Below the pieces are notes generated by a model. The model searched no databases, was not told where the DNA came from, and saw nothing but the letters and a program-made list of their open reading frames with translations. From assembly GCA_023415305.1 (NCBI GenBank), contig JAEZKZ010000094.1:166542-230541 (forward strand): a DNA stretch of 64,000 nt. Direction: 5' to 3'. Below are positions 26,345-35,178 of this stretch, piece after piece. This stretch comes from Bacillota bacterium. GTDB lineage: Bacteria; Bacillota; Clostridia; Acetivibrionales; DSM-1351. Every line of letters starts with the position of its first letter. Positions within the stretch are counted from its first letter, which is position 1. Position numbers and translations under genes: made by a program.

Positions 26345-26809
26345 ATGGATTATGAAAAACTTTTGGAAGAAGCTTATTCTAAAAATATCATTGTTAAAGA
26401 GATAAATTTTGAATCATCATGTAAAGGGATCACAAAAGGTAATAAAATTGCAATTAGTAAACAAGTAATCACCTCATCAGAAAAAGCTTGTATTTTAGCA
26501 GAAGAACTTGCCCATAACGAGCTGACAGTCGGTAACATAATTGATCAAAAAAATAACATTTCAAATAGAAAACAGGAATATAAAGCTAGGCTACTTGCTT
26601 ACAATAAAATGATTGGTATTAAAGGTATTATAGACTGCTTCAACTATGGATGCAGAAATAAATATGAAATAGCAAATCATTTAAATGTTACTGAAGAGTT
26701 TTTAAGCGAGGCTTTAGATTGTTATAAGAAAATTTACGGAATATATAAAATATATAGAGAATACATAATTTATTTTGACCCACTTGCAATAATGAGAAAA
26801 ATTAGGTAA
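26345..26809 (+). CDS. ImmA/IrrE-like protein with altered zinc motif
   Basis: A 154-residue protein downstream of the CI-like repressor by 13 bp. It has CILAEELAHNELTVGNI, which aligns with the HExxH helix of ImmA/IrrE proteases, but the first His is replaced (AEELAH). This variant is common in clostridial phages. Whether it still cleaves the repressor cannot be told from sequence. Its C-terminal half has a helix-turn-helix-like NKYEIANHLNVTEEFLSEAL. Confidence 0.75.
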   Translation: MDYEKLLEEAYSKNIIVKEINFESSCKGITKGNKIAISKQVITSSEKACILAEELAHNELTVGNIIDQKNNISNRKQEYKARLLAYNKMIGIKGIIDCFNYGCRNKYEIANHLNVTEEFLSEALDCYKKIYGIYKIYREYIIYFDPLAIMRKIR

Positions 26810-26827
26810 AAGATCGGGGGTATATAA

Positions 26828-28429
26828 ATGACAGGTGATAGTTTGATTCAAGATAGGAGTTTAAATAAAGAAGTCGTAAGTCCAGTGATTGTAGATATAT
26901 ATCTTAGAAAATCCAGGGCCGATGAAGAACTTGAAAAAACGCTCGGACATGGTGAAACTCTTGCACGGCATAGGAACATTTTATTAAGGCTTGCCAAAGA
27001 AAGAGGATATGTAATTAGATATATACATGAAGAGCTTGTTTCTGGAGAAGAGTTGTTTTTCCGGCCTGCTATGCTAGATTTACTTAAAGTTGTTGAGTCA
27101 AACCAGATAGACGGTGTCCTTGTTATGGAAGTTCAGCGTCTAGGACGTGGAGATATGGAAGAACAAGGTATAATCCTAAAAGCATTTAAAAACTCTAATA
27201 CGTTAATTATAACACCTCAAAAGACATATGATCTCAATAATGAAATAGACGAGGATTATGGCGAATTTGAAGCTTTCATGAGCCGAAAGGAATACAAGAT
27301 GATTAAAAAGCGCCTTCAAGGTGGACGAATAGCTTCCGTCAACGAAGGAAATTACATAGGCACACGAGCCCCATATGGATATGACATACTTAGAATAAAC
27401 AAAAAAAATAGAACTCTAAAACCAAACGAGCAGGCACAGGTAATTGAAATGATTTTCAACTGGTACGCTAATCATAACATGGGTATTGGTCTTATAGCTA
27501 ATGAACTGGAACGTATGGGAATAAAATCGTATACGGGTAAAACCAAATGGGATAAGTCTGCAATTGTTACTATTTTGAAAAATCCCGTTTACATAGGAAA
27601 AATTATATGGAAAAAAAAGTGTATAAAAAAATCTAAGGAACCTGGTAAAAAAAGAGATACATATACTAGGCCTAGGGATGAATGGATCATTAGCGACGGC
27701 AAACATCCTGCTATTGTTACTGAGGATATTTTTTACATGGTTCAAGATATCCTCAACGGTAAATATCATGTTCCTTATCAGATTGAGAATGGTGTAACAA
27801 ATCCACTTGCCGGTATCGTTATTTGTGAAATCTGCGGAGCTAAAATGGTTAAACGCCCCGTAGGTAAAAAACCGCCTAGAATTATGTGCCCGAAAAATTG
27901 CGGGCAGAAAAGTAACTTCTTTAAGCCTGTAGAAGATCTGATGCTCGCTGAACTTGAGAAGTATTATTGTGACTTGATTTTTGAATCAAGCATGATTCAA
28001 AATAGTAATGAAAATGTAGAAGTCTCCTTACTAGAAAAAGGTATAGCTAACCTCGAAAAAGAATTAAGTACCCTTGAATTGCAGAGGGCAAAAACATTTG
28101 ACTTATTGGAGCAGGGTGTATACGATATTAACATTTTCACAGAGCGGTCAAATTCCATCCAAGTAAGGCTCGCTTCACTTGTTGAGTTGATAGGAAATTC
28201 AAAAAAGCAGTTGGTTCAGCTGAAGTCAGATCAAACTCCAAAGCAGGAATACATAACACAACTTAGAAGTGTGCTGGATGCATACAACCAAATTGAATCC
28301 GCAAAGGATAAAAATCTGATGTTAAAATCAGTTTTGGATAAGGTTACATATCATAAATCCCCTGATGCTGGTATTAATGAATTTAGCATAAAGATATACC
28401 CCAAAATAGCCCGTTACACTTGTTCCTAA
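26828..28429 (+). CDS. Large serine recombinase, prophage integrase
   Basis: A 533-residue large serine recombinase: N-terminal catalytic domain with DIYLRKSRAD (Ser29 as nucleophile) and VLVMEVQRLGRGDMEEQGI, a recombinase domain (TGKTKWDKSAIVTILKNPVY), a zinc ribbon (ICEICGAKMV) and a C-terminal coiled coil (about 405-465). It is the last gene of the lysogeny operon and ends 26 bp from the sigK fragment, as expected for an integrase next to its attachment site. It should insert and excise the prophage from sigK. Confidence 0.93.
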   Translation: MTGDSLIQDRSLNKEVVSPVIVDIYLRKSRADEELEKTLGHGETLARHRNILLRLAKERGYVIRYIHEELVSGEELFFRPAMLDLLKVVESNQIDGVLVMEVQRLGRGDMEEQGIILKAFKNSNTLIITPQKTYDLNNEIDEDYGEFEAFMSRKEYKMIKKRLQGGRIASVNEGNYIGTRAPYGYDILRINKKNRTLKPNEQAQVIEMIFNWYANHNMGIGLIANELERMGIKSYTGKTKWDKSAIVTILKNPVYIGKIIWKKKCIKKSKEPGKKRDTYTRPRDEWIISDGKHPAIVTEDIFYMVQDILNGKYHVPYQIENGVTNPLAGIVICEICGAKMVKRPVGKKPPRIMCPKNCGQKSNFFKPVEDLMLAELEKYYCDLIFESSMIQNSNENVEVSLLEKGIANLEKELSTLELQRAKTFDLLEQGVYDINIFTERSNSIQVRLASLVELIGNSKKQLVQLKSDQTPKQEYITQLRSVLDAYNQIESAKDKNLMLKSVLDKVTYHKSPDAGINEFSIKIYPKIARYTCS

Positions 28430-28439
28430 GTAATATACA

Positions 28440-28455
28440 ACATGTAGATGTCATT
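28440..28455. other. Right attachment junction of the prophage within sigK
   Basis: Reading the minus strand, sigK codons stay in frame to GGC AAC GAA (codon ending at 28455) and then diverge from the conserved sigma-K sequence (which continues NEISLIDVL) into phage DNA. The stop of the integrase is 26 bp away. The partner site is outside the window, so the exact core cannot be fixed. Confidence 0.75.
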
Positions 28456-28548
28456 TCGTTGCCCTCTTTATCGATTCCAATCGGATCCTGCAGTGAAACT
28501 TCATTTTGTATTTTTTTAGAAGCTCTGATTTGCATTAGAATTTCATTT
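28455..28548 (-). CDS. sigK: Internal fragment of sigK (second exon-like piece)
   Basis: This 94-bp piece encodes NEILMQIRASKKIQNEVSLQ, then DPIGIDKEGNE, which follows directly on the conserved sigma-K sequence RCIENEILMHLRALKKTKKDVSL of Bacillus in register. It has no start codon and cannot be translated alone. One side joins element 1 at the AAATG core (28544-28548); the other ends at the prophage at about 28455. Joining it to the 5' part at 36838 restores RCIENEILM in frame. The missing sigma region 4 must lie beyond the prophage. Confidence 0.93.
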
Positions 28549-28558
28549 GCTATCCTTA

Positions 28559-28573
28559 CATTACGGAAACAAA
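28559..28573. repeat. Inverted repeat at the left end of element 1
   Basis: CATTACGGAAACAAA here is the reverse complement of the TTTGTTTCCGCAATG at 36810-36824 with one mismatch. It begins 10 bp inside the AAATG core. In the excised circle the two copies would flank the core as a dyad, the expected recombinase binding site. Confidence 0.85.
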
Positions 28574-28589
28574 CATACTGGAAATAAAT

Positions 28590-30218
28590 CTACATTTTAA
28601 GATATAGCTTCAACCCATTACCGTCCCATTCCAGATACTTTACAACATTTCTGAGAAGCCTGCGTTTTGCCTCTATACCTATATTTCTCCAGCATATGCT
28701 TTCTGGCGGGAACAGATAACTGCAATAAGCATGTATAGTTCCGGCATCACCTGGATTCTCGATTTTGTTAAGCAGTAATTTTTCAATAGCACGAATATAT
28801 ACCTGTTTTTGATCGTTTAAGCTTTTCAATTGTTCTGTAATTGAAGATTCAATTCCGGAATTTTCTTTCTTTGACAATACCCTGACAAGGTTCTTGATTT
28901 CAAAATCCGTATTAAAAAGCTTTTCCTCCAACATATGAAGCTCATCTTTTTTTGAGTCGCTGCTGAACCAGGTTTTCATTTCAGCCAGGCTCTTATCATC
29001 TATTTTTGGGGGGTATTTTTGGAATAGTCGCCCAAGCTCGCTGAGAACCAAACCGTCAACCGAATTCCCATTGGCATTGGTCATACTGCACTGCGCCTTC
29101 AGGCTTTTCTCCTTCAGCTCGCATATATAGTAAAACACAGGTTCACCACTTGGGCTAAGCCTCCTGCTTGCTTTTGGCCGCATATAACTGCCGCAGCCTG
29201 CACACTTGAGAAGACCAGAGAGAAGCGCTGTATTACTCCTTACTTTTCTATACGCTTTTGATTTATTTTTCGAAAGCAGCTCCTGTGCTTCTATCCATAC
29301 TTCACTGGGTATAAGCCCTGTATGCAAGCCGACTGCAAGTATCCATTCATCGCTTTTTCGATATCTCTCACTGGAACTGCTCGCATTCTGTCTTGTTTTG
29401 TTGTAGCCCATAAGTCCATTAATACCGTTAAACTCTTCTCTTTCGGAATAAATCTCGTAATTATTCGAGTTCAGGTACTCATAAAGCTTGTTATCTGCTA
29501 TGGCATAGACAGGATTGGAAAGTATAAATCTGATGGAAAATCTTCCGAATACCACCCCGTTTTTTGTGCTCACTCTGTTCTGAGCCAGATACTTTTCCAC
29601 CTTGGTAATTGATTTGAACAAGATATATTTGTCAAATATAAGGCAAACGAGACTTGCTTCCTCAGGTACAACCACCAGCTTATAACTCCTTATCTCCCGC
29701 CCGTTAGCCTCACGGCTTATTACCATTTCCGACCGGAAGCCTGTAGGTGTTGTACCTCCCAGCCATCTTCCAGTCTTTGACAGTTGAAGCATATTATCTC
29801 GTATTCTTTCAGCTATAGTCTCCCTTTCCAGCTGTGAAAAAACAGAGGCTATATACATCATTGCCCTGCCCATTGGCTTAGTTGTATCAAACTGTTCTTT
29901 CACAGATACAAAGTTGATACCCAATCTTTCCAGCTTATCAATCAACTGCGAAAAATCAGAGACATTCCTGCTCACCCGATCCAATCTGTAACATATAATT
30001 GTTTCAAACCTTTTGTTTATCGCGTCCTGAAGCATCTGCCGAAATCTGGGGCGGTCTGTATTTCCTCCCGAGAAGCCTTCATCTTCATAGATTTCGAAAT
30101 CTTCATCAACACAGTTAAGAAACTTAACAGCATGCTCTTTACACATTTGTATCTGATTCTCAACACTTTCACCTTTACCGGTAAACTTGCTCTTGCGTGA
30201 GTAAATTGCCACCTTCAT
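28590..30218 (-). CDS. Large serine recombinase of the sigK element (SpoIVCA-like)
   Basis: A 542-residue large serine recombinase: AIYSRKSKFTG with nucleophile Ser10, ICYRLDRVSRNVSDFSQLID, VFSQLERETIAERIRDNM, a recombinase domain, a zinc ribbon (CAGCGSYMRP) and a coiled coil at about residues 435-490. It has the same orientation as sigK and ends next to the element's end, as spoIVCA does in the skin element. It should restore the first sigK break in the mother cell. Its ATG follows immediately after the T run of a terminator hairpin, and no standard ribosome site is visible. Confidence 0.93.
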   Translation of the reverse strand: MKVAIYSRKSKFTGKGESVENQIQMCKEHAVKFLNCVDEDFEIYEDEGFSGGNTDRPRFRQMLQDAINKRFETIICYRLDRVSRNVSDFSQLIDKLERLGINFVSVKEQFDTTKPMGRAMMYIASVFSQLERETIAERIRDNMLQLSKTGRWLGGTTPTGFRSEMVISREANGREIRSYKLVVVPEEASLVCLIFDKYILFKSITKVEKYLAQNRVSTKNGVVFGRFSIRFILSNPVYAIADNKLYEYLNSNNYEIYSEREEFNGINGLMGYNKTRQNASSSSERYRKSDEWILAVGLHTGLIPSEVWIEAQELLSKNKSKAYRKVRSNTALLSGLLKCAGCGSYMRPKASRRLSPSGEPVFYYICELKEKSLKAQCSMTNANGNSVDGLVLSELGRLFQKYPPKIDDKSLAEMKTWFSSDSKKDELHMLEEKLFNTDFEIKNLVRVLSKKENSGIESSITEQLKSLNDQKQVYIRAIEKLLLNKIENPGDAGTIHAYCSYLFPPESICWRNIGIEAKRRLLRNVVKYLEWDGNGLKLYLKM

Positions 30219-30264
30219 AAAAAAACCCCGGATTACAAAGCTCTTACTTTAGTAATATGGGGTT
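30219..30264 (-). terminator. Terminator hairpin abutting the recombinase start codon
   Basis: The minus strand shows AACCCCATATTAC pairing with GTAATCCGGGGTT, followed by seven Ts, and the next three bases are the recombinase ATG. As a terminator it would end transcripts arriving from upstream; placed directly before the start codon it could also act as a leader attenuator limiting recombinase synthesis. The absence of a ribosome site between the T run and ATG is odd. Confidence 0.8.
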
Positions 30265-30327
30265 TATCGGTTAATATTACTTTATTCTTTCAAATAACAG
30301 ATGTTGTTAATTGATTAATTAATCTAC

Positions 30328-30374
30328 TTAGCTCTTATGGTCTAATAATGTACCATCCAAATCAAAAAAATCAT
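30328..30374 (-). pseudogene. Remnant of a HAD-family phosphatase
   Basis: After AATAGGAG, an ATG at 30374 starts a frame which, with a one-base shift in a T run, reads FFDLDGTLLDHKS and then stops. FDLDGTL is the HAD-phosphatase nucleophile motif and LLDHKS fits the YjjG type. Only the first 15 or so codons survive. It indicates that the DNA left of the hydrolase gene was trimmed by deletion. Confidence 0.6.
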
Positions 30375-30413
30375 TTTTTCTCCTATTAATTCTACTAATA
30401 TTTATAATCTAAC

Positions 30414-31352
30414 TCAGGAATTCAAACGGCTTTTTATCCAAACCAGGATATCCTCGCTTACTTCCTGTCTGTTAATATCATTTAATATTTCATGTCGTGC
30501 TTCTTTATATAGCTTCATTTTTAAATCTGTGAGGCCCAGTTCTCGCATTATACTATATAATTTTTCTGTCTTTTTTCCGTAACCACCTACAGGGTCATCC
30601 TTTCCGGCAAGAATATAAACAGGAAGGTTTTTGGGTATACCTCCAAGTTTGCTTTCTTTATATAGATTCAGTAACCCATCGAAAAAATAGTAATAGAATC
30701 CTGCTGAGCATGTAAAGCCACAGTGCTCATCATCAATATACTTCCTTACCTCGGCATCATCCCGGCTGATCCAGTCAAATAGGGTTTTGGGGTTTACTAC
30801 TCTTTTGTTATAAGTACCAAAAGTCAATAATTCAATCAGCCTTGCCGGTTTTTCTTCTCCCGCCAGTCTGGCCAGTATGGCTGCCAGGAGTTTTCCCAAC
30901 CGGACATCTGCACCATCCTGCGCAGCTGTACCTGAAAGAATTATACCTTCAATTTCGTTTCCGTATCTTGTAATATACTCCTGTCCCACAAAGGAACCAA
31001 AGCTATGCCCCAAAATAAAAACAGGTATATCGTTATACTGCTGCTTTAGCTGCTTTGTAAGGGTATATTCATCTTCTACAATTTTATTGAAACCATTTTT
31101 TCCTATAACTCCGATTTTTCCGTTTTGTTGAGCAGTTATTCCATGGCCTCTGTGGTCATTACCAATAACTATTATTCCATTACTGTTCAGAAACCGTGCA
31201 AACCTGTGGTATCTTCCGGCATGCTCGGCCATTCCATGGAATATCTGCAGAACGGCCTCCGGCTTTTCCACTTCATCCCAGCTGTATACACTTATATTAT
31301 GTCCGTCAGGTACTTTCATAGTGTACATACGAGGTGATCTGTTTTTTTCCAT
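30414..31352 (-). CDS. Alpha/beta hydrolase, monoacylglycerol lipase-like
   Basis: From the ATG at 31352 (GGGAGGA upstream) a 312-residue hydrolase with an oxyanion-loop LQIFHGMAEHAGRYH, NDHRGHGIT, the nucleophile elbow ILGHSFGSFVG, an Asp in LPVYILAGKDDPVGG and a final His in KEARHEILND. This is the full set for lysophospholipase/monoacylglycerol lipases of the Hydrolase_4 type. It is cargo inside the sigK element. No partner gene suggests a specific lipid substrate. Confidence 0.88.
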   Translation of the reverse strand: MEKNRSPRMYTMKVPDGHNISVYSWDEVEKPEAVLQIFHGMAEHAGRYHRFARFLNSNGIIVIGNDHRGHGITAQQNGKIGVIGKNGFNKIVEDEYTLTKQLKQQYNDIPVFILGHSFGSFVGQEYITRYGNEIEGIILSGTAAQDGADVRLGKLLAAILARLAGEEKPARLIELLTFGTYNKRVVNPKTLFDWISRDDAEVRKYIDDEHCGFTCSAGFYYYFFDGLLNLYKESKLGGIPKNLPVYILAGKDDPVGGYGKKTEKLYSIMRELGLTDLKMKLYKEARHEILNDINRQEVSEDILVWIKSRLNS

Positions 31353-31513
31353 TTGTAGTTCCTCCCAGTCGGCATGCCATATAAAGGCAGTTATACACAA
31401 AGAAATAGTATAATTACTATGGCGCACAGCATCCTTTTTTAACTAAATATGTAAGCTGACTTTTATTCAAATCATGAAGCTGACTTCTATATAAATATTA
31501 TAGATTTATTTTA

Positions 31514-31711
31514 TTACTTTGCATATGTTCTTTTGATACTATTTGTAATCAATTCAGTAATTTCCCTTTTCTGACTGGCACAGATGTCCAGATTACCGAT
31601 ATATTCCTTTACCAATTTGAGGTATTCAGTACCCAATAACCTCTTTAGTAAAAGTATTTCTTCATTTGTTTCAGGATAATCAACCCTCAGACTATAATTT
31701 TGAAGAGCCAT
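31514..31711 (-). CDS. Small protein of unknown function
   Basis: A 65-residue helical protein from the ATG at 31711 (AAGGAGG lies upstream, at slightly long spacing). Its middle is ILLLKRLLGTEYLKLVKEYI. Some clostridial proteins of this size near recombinases look similar, but I do not recognise the family. It may alternatively start at 31771. Confidence 0.5.
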   Translation of the reverse strand: MALQNYSLRVDYPETNEEILLLKRLLGTEYLKLVKEYIGNLDICASQKREITELITNSIKRTYAK

Positions 31712-31892
31712 ATTTACTTTGCGAGCCTCCTTCGGTCTCATAAGATATAGGTTATAAAATAGATATGCCATATCCTATATGTATCAAACAGCCAGCACTC
31801 TCTGCTATATACATATGAAATTGCTGCCAGTACAAATTCGTATAATACTAATAAACCAATGAAATTTAAGAAAAATCAGTCTCAACCCAATT

Positions 31893-31913
31893 TTCATACT
31901 AAATACATATGAA
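31893..31913. promoter_or_regulatory. Palindrome upstream of the cooS promoter
   Basis: TTCATA, nine bases, TATGAA forms a perfect dyad ending 16 bp upstream of the cooS -35 box. Position and size fit an activator or repressor site, such as a CRP/FNR-family regulator, but the half-site is not the usual one. A related ACATATGAA lies about 115 bp further upstream. Confidence 0.4.
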
Positions 31914-31929
31914 TGCTTTAAATTCATTG

Positions 31930-31958
31930 TTGACATTACCAACTCTACACATTATAAT
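31930..31958 (+). promoter_or_regulatory. Sigma-A promoter of cooS
   Basis: TTGACA (31930-31935) and TATAAT (31953-31958) are both perfect consensus with a 17-bp spacer. The leader to the TTG start is about 65 bases. This predicts strong vegetative transcription of cooS and perhaps the ABC genes behind it. Confidence 0.85.
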
Positions 31959-32031
31959 AAAACATACTAATATTATAAGTTTACTATGTATTTGTTTTAT
32001 TAATCTACATTTTGAAAGGTGAGTGTTTATT

Positions 32032-34047
32032 TTGGACATATGGGGAATAAATCGAAATGTACGACTGCATCACATAAAATTCGGGCATGATTCTCATGAA
32101 CATCACCACGGCAGTGATTTACATAATGATTACACCACGGCCGTTGCAGAGTATAAAAAAACTTTTGCATCCAGAAAAGATGTTCTTGAACAAACCCCTG
32201 ATCCTGCAGTAAGGGATCTGCTTCTTCATATGGAGCAGTTGGGAATTGAAACTGCATTTGACAGGTTTGATGCTCAAAAACCCCACTGCAGCTTTGGATT
32301 AGCCGGTATATGCTGTAAAAACTGTACCATGGGGCCTTGTAAAATAACTAAAAAAAGTCCAAGAGGAGTCTGTGGCGCTGACGCTGATGTCATTGTCGCT
32401 CGAAACCTGCTAAGAAGCGTAGTTGCCGGAATAGCAGCTCATGGTGCCCGTGGGAGAGAAAGTATGCTGGCTTTAAAATATGCGGCCGAGGGTAAGCTGG
32501 ACATTCCAATTGAAGGTGAAGCCAAAATACTGGCGGTTTCAAAAGCCTTCGGACTTGATACCGATAATCATACAATTAAAGAATTGGCAGGTCAGATAGC
32601 TGATATCCTTCTTGAAGACTTGTCCCGAACTGTACCTGGCCCGCATAAAACCCTCCACTCCTTTGCCGCAAAGGAAAGAATTGAAACCTGGAGTAAACTT
32701 GATATTCTTCCGGTAAGTCCTTATCACGAAGTATTTGAAAGTCTTCACAGAACAAGTACAGGAAATGACGGTGACTGGAAAAATCTTATGAAGCAAATGC
32801 TTCGAAGCGGCGTAGCCTTCGCCTGGTCAAGTGTACTGGGCTCCTCCATTGCCATGGACAGTCTTTTTGGAATTCCTAACAGAAGTACCTCTAAAATAAA
32901 CACAGGTGCTATAGAAAAAGGGTATGTTAACATTGCACTTCATGGTCATTCACCAATACTTATCAGCGAAATAGTTAGGCTGGGTAAATCTGAAGAGTTT
33001 GACCAATTGGCAAAGGCAAAGGGTGCACTGGGGATTAGGTTCTATGGAATTTGCTGTTCAGGATTGTCCTCCATGTACCGATACGGAGGTGTTATTCCTC
33101 TCTCCAACGCTATCGGAGCTGAACTTGTAGTTGGTACAGGCGCATTGGATTTATGGGTGGCGGATGTTCAGGATGTTTTCCCAACAATAATGGAGGTTGC
33201 CAACTGTTTTAAAACAGTAGTTGTTACTACAAATGATTCAGCCAGATTACCCGGTGCAGAGCATTATGGTTTTGATCATGATCATTCAAACCTGAATCAG
33301 GTTTCTGAATTATCAAGGAAAATTCTTAACCGTGCAATAGAAAGTTTTGTTGACAGACGGGATATACCTGTTCATATTCCCCAATATGAGATTGAAGCTG
33401 AAGTCGGCTTTTCAGTTGAATATATTAACAAGCATTTCGGAAGTGTCAAACCTGTTGCAGAGGCATTAAAAAACGGTGAAATACTTGGTATTGTAAATCT
33501 TGTAGGTTGCAATAACCCCAGGATTGTTTATGAAAAAGCTATTGTTGAGCTGGCAGATGTTTTACTGAAAAACAATGTACTTATTTTGACAAACGGCTGT
33601 GCTTCTTTCCCTCTGATGAAGCTTGGCTACTGCTCCCTCAGGGCACTTGAGCGAACCGGAGATAATTTAAGTGGATTCCTGAAGGACCTACCTCCTGTCT
33701 GGCATATGGGTGAATGTCTTGATAATGCAAGAGCCTCAGCACTGTTCAAAGCAATTGCAGAAATTATTCAAACAGATATTAAGGATATGCCCTATGCTTT
33801 TGCCAGTCCGGAGTGGTCAAATGAGAAAGGAATATGTGCTGCTTTGAGCTTCAGGCTGCTGGGCGTTAATTCATATCATTGTGTTCATACACCTACCCAG
33901 GGTTCCCATAATGTCACTGAATTTATGAAAAGCGGAACAAAAGAAATACTTGGGTCAAGTATGATTGTTAATGTTAACCATCTAGAGTTGGCCAATCAGA
34001 TTGTGGCTGACCTCAAGGAACAGCGAAAAGCTTTAGGTTGGGATTAG
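32032..34047 (+). CDS. cooS: Anaerobic carbon monoxide dehydrogenase, catalytic subunit
   Basis: About 671 residues from the TTG at 32032, chosen because AAAGGTGAG is correctly spaced for it; a GTG at 32023 is too close. Reaction: CO + H2O to CO2 + 2H+ + 2e-, reversible. D- and B-cluster cysteines are visible in CSFGLAGICCKNCTMGPCKI and GVCGAD (about 86-114). Candidate C-cluster ligands are in HGHSPI (about 304), GICCSG, NLVGCNN, LTNGCAS and HMGECLDN. The family is monofunctional CooS; no acetyl-CoA synthase or CooF gene is next to it. It is cargo of the sigK element, followed after 35 bp by an ABC transporter. Confidence 0.95.
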   Translation: MDIWGINRNVRLHHIKFGHDSHEHHHGSDLHNDYTTAVAEYKKTFASRKDVLEQTPDPAVRDLLLHMEQLGIETAFDRFDAQKPHCSFGLAGICCKNCTMGPCKITKKSPRGVCGADADVIVARNLLRSVVAGIAAHGARGRESMLALKYAAEGKLDIPIEGEAKILAVSKAFGLDTDNHTIKELAGQIADILLEDLSRTVPGPHKTLHSFAAKERIETWSKLDILPVSPYHEVFESLHRTSTGNDGDWKNLMKQMLRSGVAFAWSSVLGSSIAMDSLFGIPNRSTSKINTGAIEKGYVNIALHGHSPILISEIVRLGKSEEFDQLAKAKGALGIRFYGICCSGLSSMYRYGGVIPLSNAIGAELVVGTGALDLWVADVQDVFPTIMEVANCFKTVVVTTNDSARLPGAEHYGFDHDHSNLNQVSELSRKILNRAIESFVDRRDIPVHIPQYEIEAEVGFSVEYINKHFGSVKPVAEALKNGEILGIVNLVGCNNPRIVYEKAIVELADVLLKNNVLILTNGCASFPLMKLGYCSLRALERTGDNLSGFLKDLPPVWHMGECLDNARASALFKAIAEIIQTDIKDMPYAFASPEWSNEKGICAALSFRLLGVNSYHCVHTPTQGSHNVTEFMKSGTKEILGSSMIVNVNHLELANQIVADLKEQRKALGWD

Positions 34048-34094
34048 TATTAGTAATATAAATAACATATAAATAATGGAGGTTGTTAATTAAT

Positions 34095-35138
34095 ATGAAA
34101 ATCAAAAATCTTAAAGGAAAAACCTTAAAAATCATTATCAGTGCTGCATTAGTGCTGGCTATCGTTGGCGGTTCTGCTGCCTGCGGAAGTTCGGGTACAA
34201 ATAGCCCAGCCAATTCAGAGGCCTCTGTAAATAACAGTAGTTCAAACGGAACAAATAGTTCAGTTAATTCATCCGAATCAGGCAAGCAAGTGGTAAAAAT
34301 CGCCTATCTTCCCCTGACACACGCGCTACCGGTTTTTGTAGAAAATGAACTACAAGACAAAGCAGGTAACAATTATGAAATTGAACTTGTAAAATACGGC
34401 TCCTGGCCTGAACTAATGGACGCCTTAAATACAGGTCATGTTGACGGTGCATCTGTTTTGATTGAGCTGGCAATGAAGGCCAAGGAACAGGGTATCGGGG
34501 TTAAAGCTGTTGCTCTAGGACATAAGGACGGAAATGTTGTTGTGGTTTCAAACAAAATTAACGACGTCAAGGATTTAAAAGGTAAACCCTTTGCTATTCC
34601 ACACAGACAATCCTCTCACAATATTTTGCTTAACCAGATGTTAAAAAATGCAGGCCTTACAATTAGTGATGTAAAGGTTGTTGAGCTGCCTCCACCTGAA
34701 ATGCCAGCTGCTCTTGCTTCAGGTCAAATCGAAGGTTACTCGGTAGCAGAGCCTTTTGGAGCAAAATCTGTTTCCATCAATTCAGGAAAAGTACTGTTTG
34801 AATCACATGAGCTTTGGGAGGATTCTATATGCTGTTCTCTGGTATTTACTGACGATTTTTTAAACAGCAAGAGAGAAATCGCTGAAAAGGTTGTTGCAAA
34901 TTACAATGAGGCAGGAAAGTTTATTACTGAGAATAAGGATAAATCCAGTGATATTGCAAAGAAATATCTTAAGCTTGACGATAAAGTACTGGATCTTTCT
35001 ATGAAATGGATATCCTATGACGACCTATCAATAACTAAGGGAGCATATGAAGATTTAACGAAAAAAGTAATCAATTTCGGCATATCAAAAACTCCTCCTT
35101 CTTATGAAGAATTTGTTGACCCTTCACTTTTAAAGTAA
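34095..35138 (+). CDS. ABC transporter lipoprotein, SsuA/NMT1-type solute binding
   Basis: A 347-residue solute-binding protein with a lipoprotein signal: a basic N-terminus, a hydrophobic stretch and the GGSAAC lipobox (Cys30). An Asn/Ser-rich linker follows, then the NMT1/SsuA-like domain with KIAYLPLTHALPVFVENE and PFAIPHRQSSHN. Relatives bind sulfonates, nitrate, taurine, bicarbonate or thiamine precursors. It lies 47 bp behind cooS on the same strand; families of this kind are seen next to CO dehydrogenase genes, but the ligand is not known. Confidence 0.85.
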   Translation: MKIKNLKGKTLKIIISAALVLAIVGGSAACGSSGTNSPANSEASVNNSSSNGTNSSVNSSESGKQVVKIAYLPLTHALPVFVENELQDKAGNNYEIELVKYGSWPELMDALNTGHVDGASVLIELAMKAKEQGIGVKAVALGHKDGNVVVVSNKINDVKDLKGKPFAIPHRQSSHNILLNQMLKNAGLTISDVKVVELPPPEMPAALASGQIEGYSVAEPFGAKSVSINSGKVLFESHELWEDSICCSLVFTDDFLNSKREIAEKVVANYNEAGKFITENKDKSSDIAKKYLKLDDKVLDLSMKWISYDDLSITKGAYEDLTKKVINFGISKTPPSYEEFVDPSLLK

Positions 35139-35178
35139 GACACGTTTGATTAAAAATAAACTTAATCCGGAGGCAGCA

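Larger units (their letters stand above)
1..28454. mobile_element. Prophage (element 2) inserted in sigK, left end outside window
   Basis: A nearly continuous set of phage genes fills this stretch: baseplate, tape measure, tail tube, connectors, capsid, protease, portal, terminases, HNH, replication proteins, a cro/cI pair and a serine integrase. Gene order is that of an HK97-fold siphovirus. The integrase ends 26 bp from a sigK coding fragment (28455-28548), so the right attachment site is at about 28440-28455. No lysis genes (holin, amidase) and no left junction are seen, so the prophage continues left of base 1, where the 3' remainder of sigK is predicted. Several genes carry nonsense mutations, so it may or may not still be a complete phage. 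Confidence 0.93.

Noticed and set aside
1..28454. tRNA or other stable RNA genes in the prophage
   Set aside because: No cloverleaf-like or rRNA-like sequence was recognised on either strand by eye; a covariance search would be needed to exclude small RNAs.
32023..32031. GTG at 32023 as cooS start
   Set aside because: Only three bases from the ribosome site; TTG at 32032 fits better. The difference is three residues.
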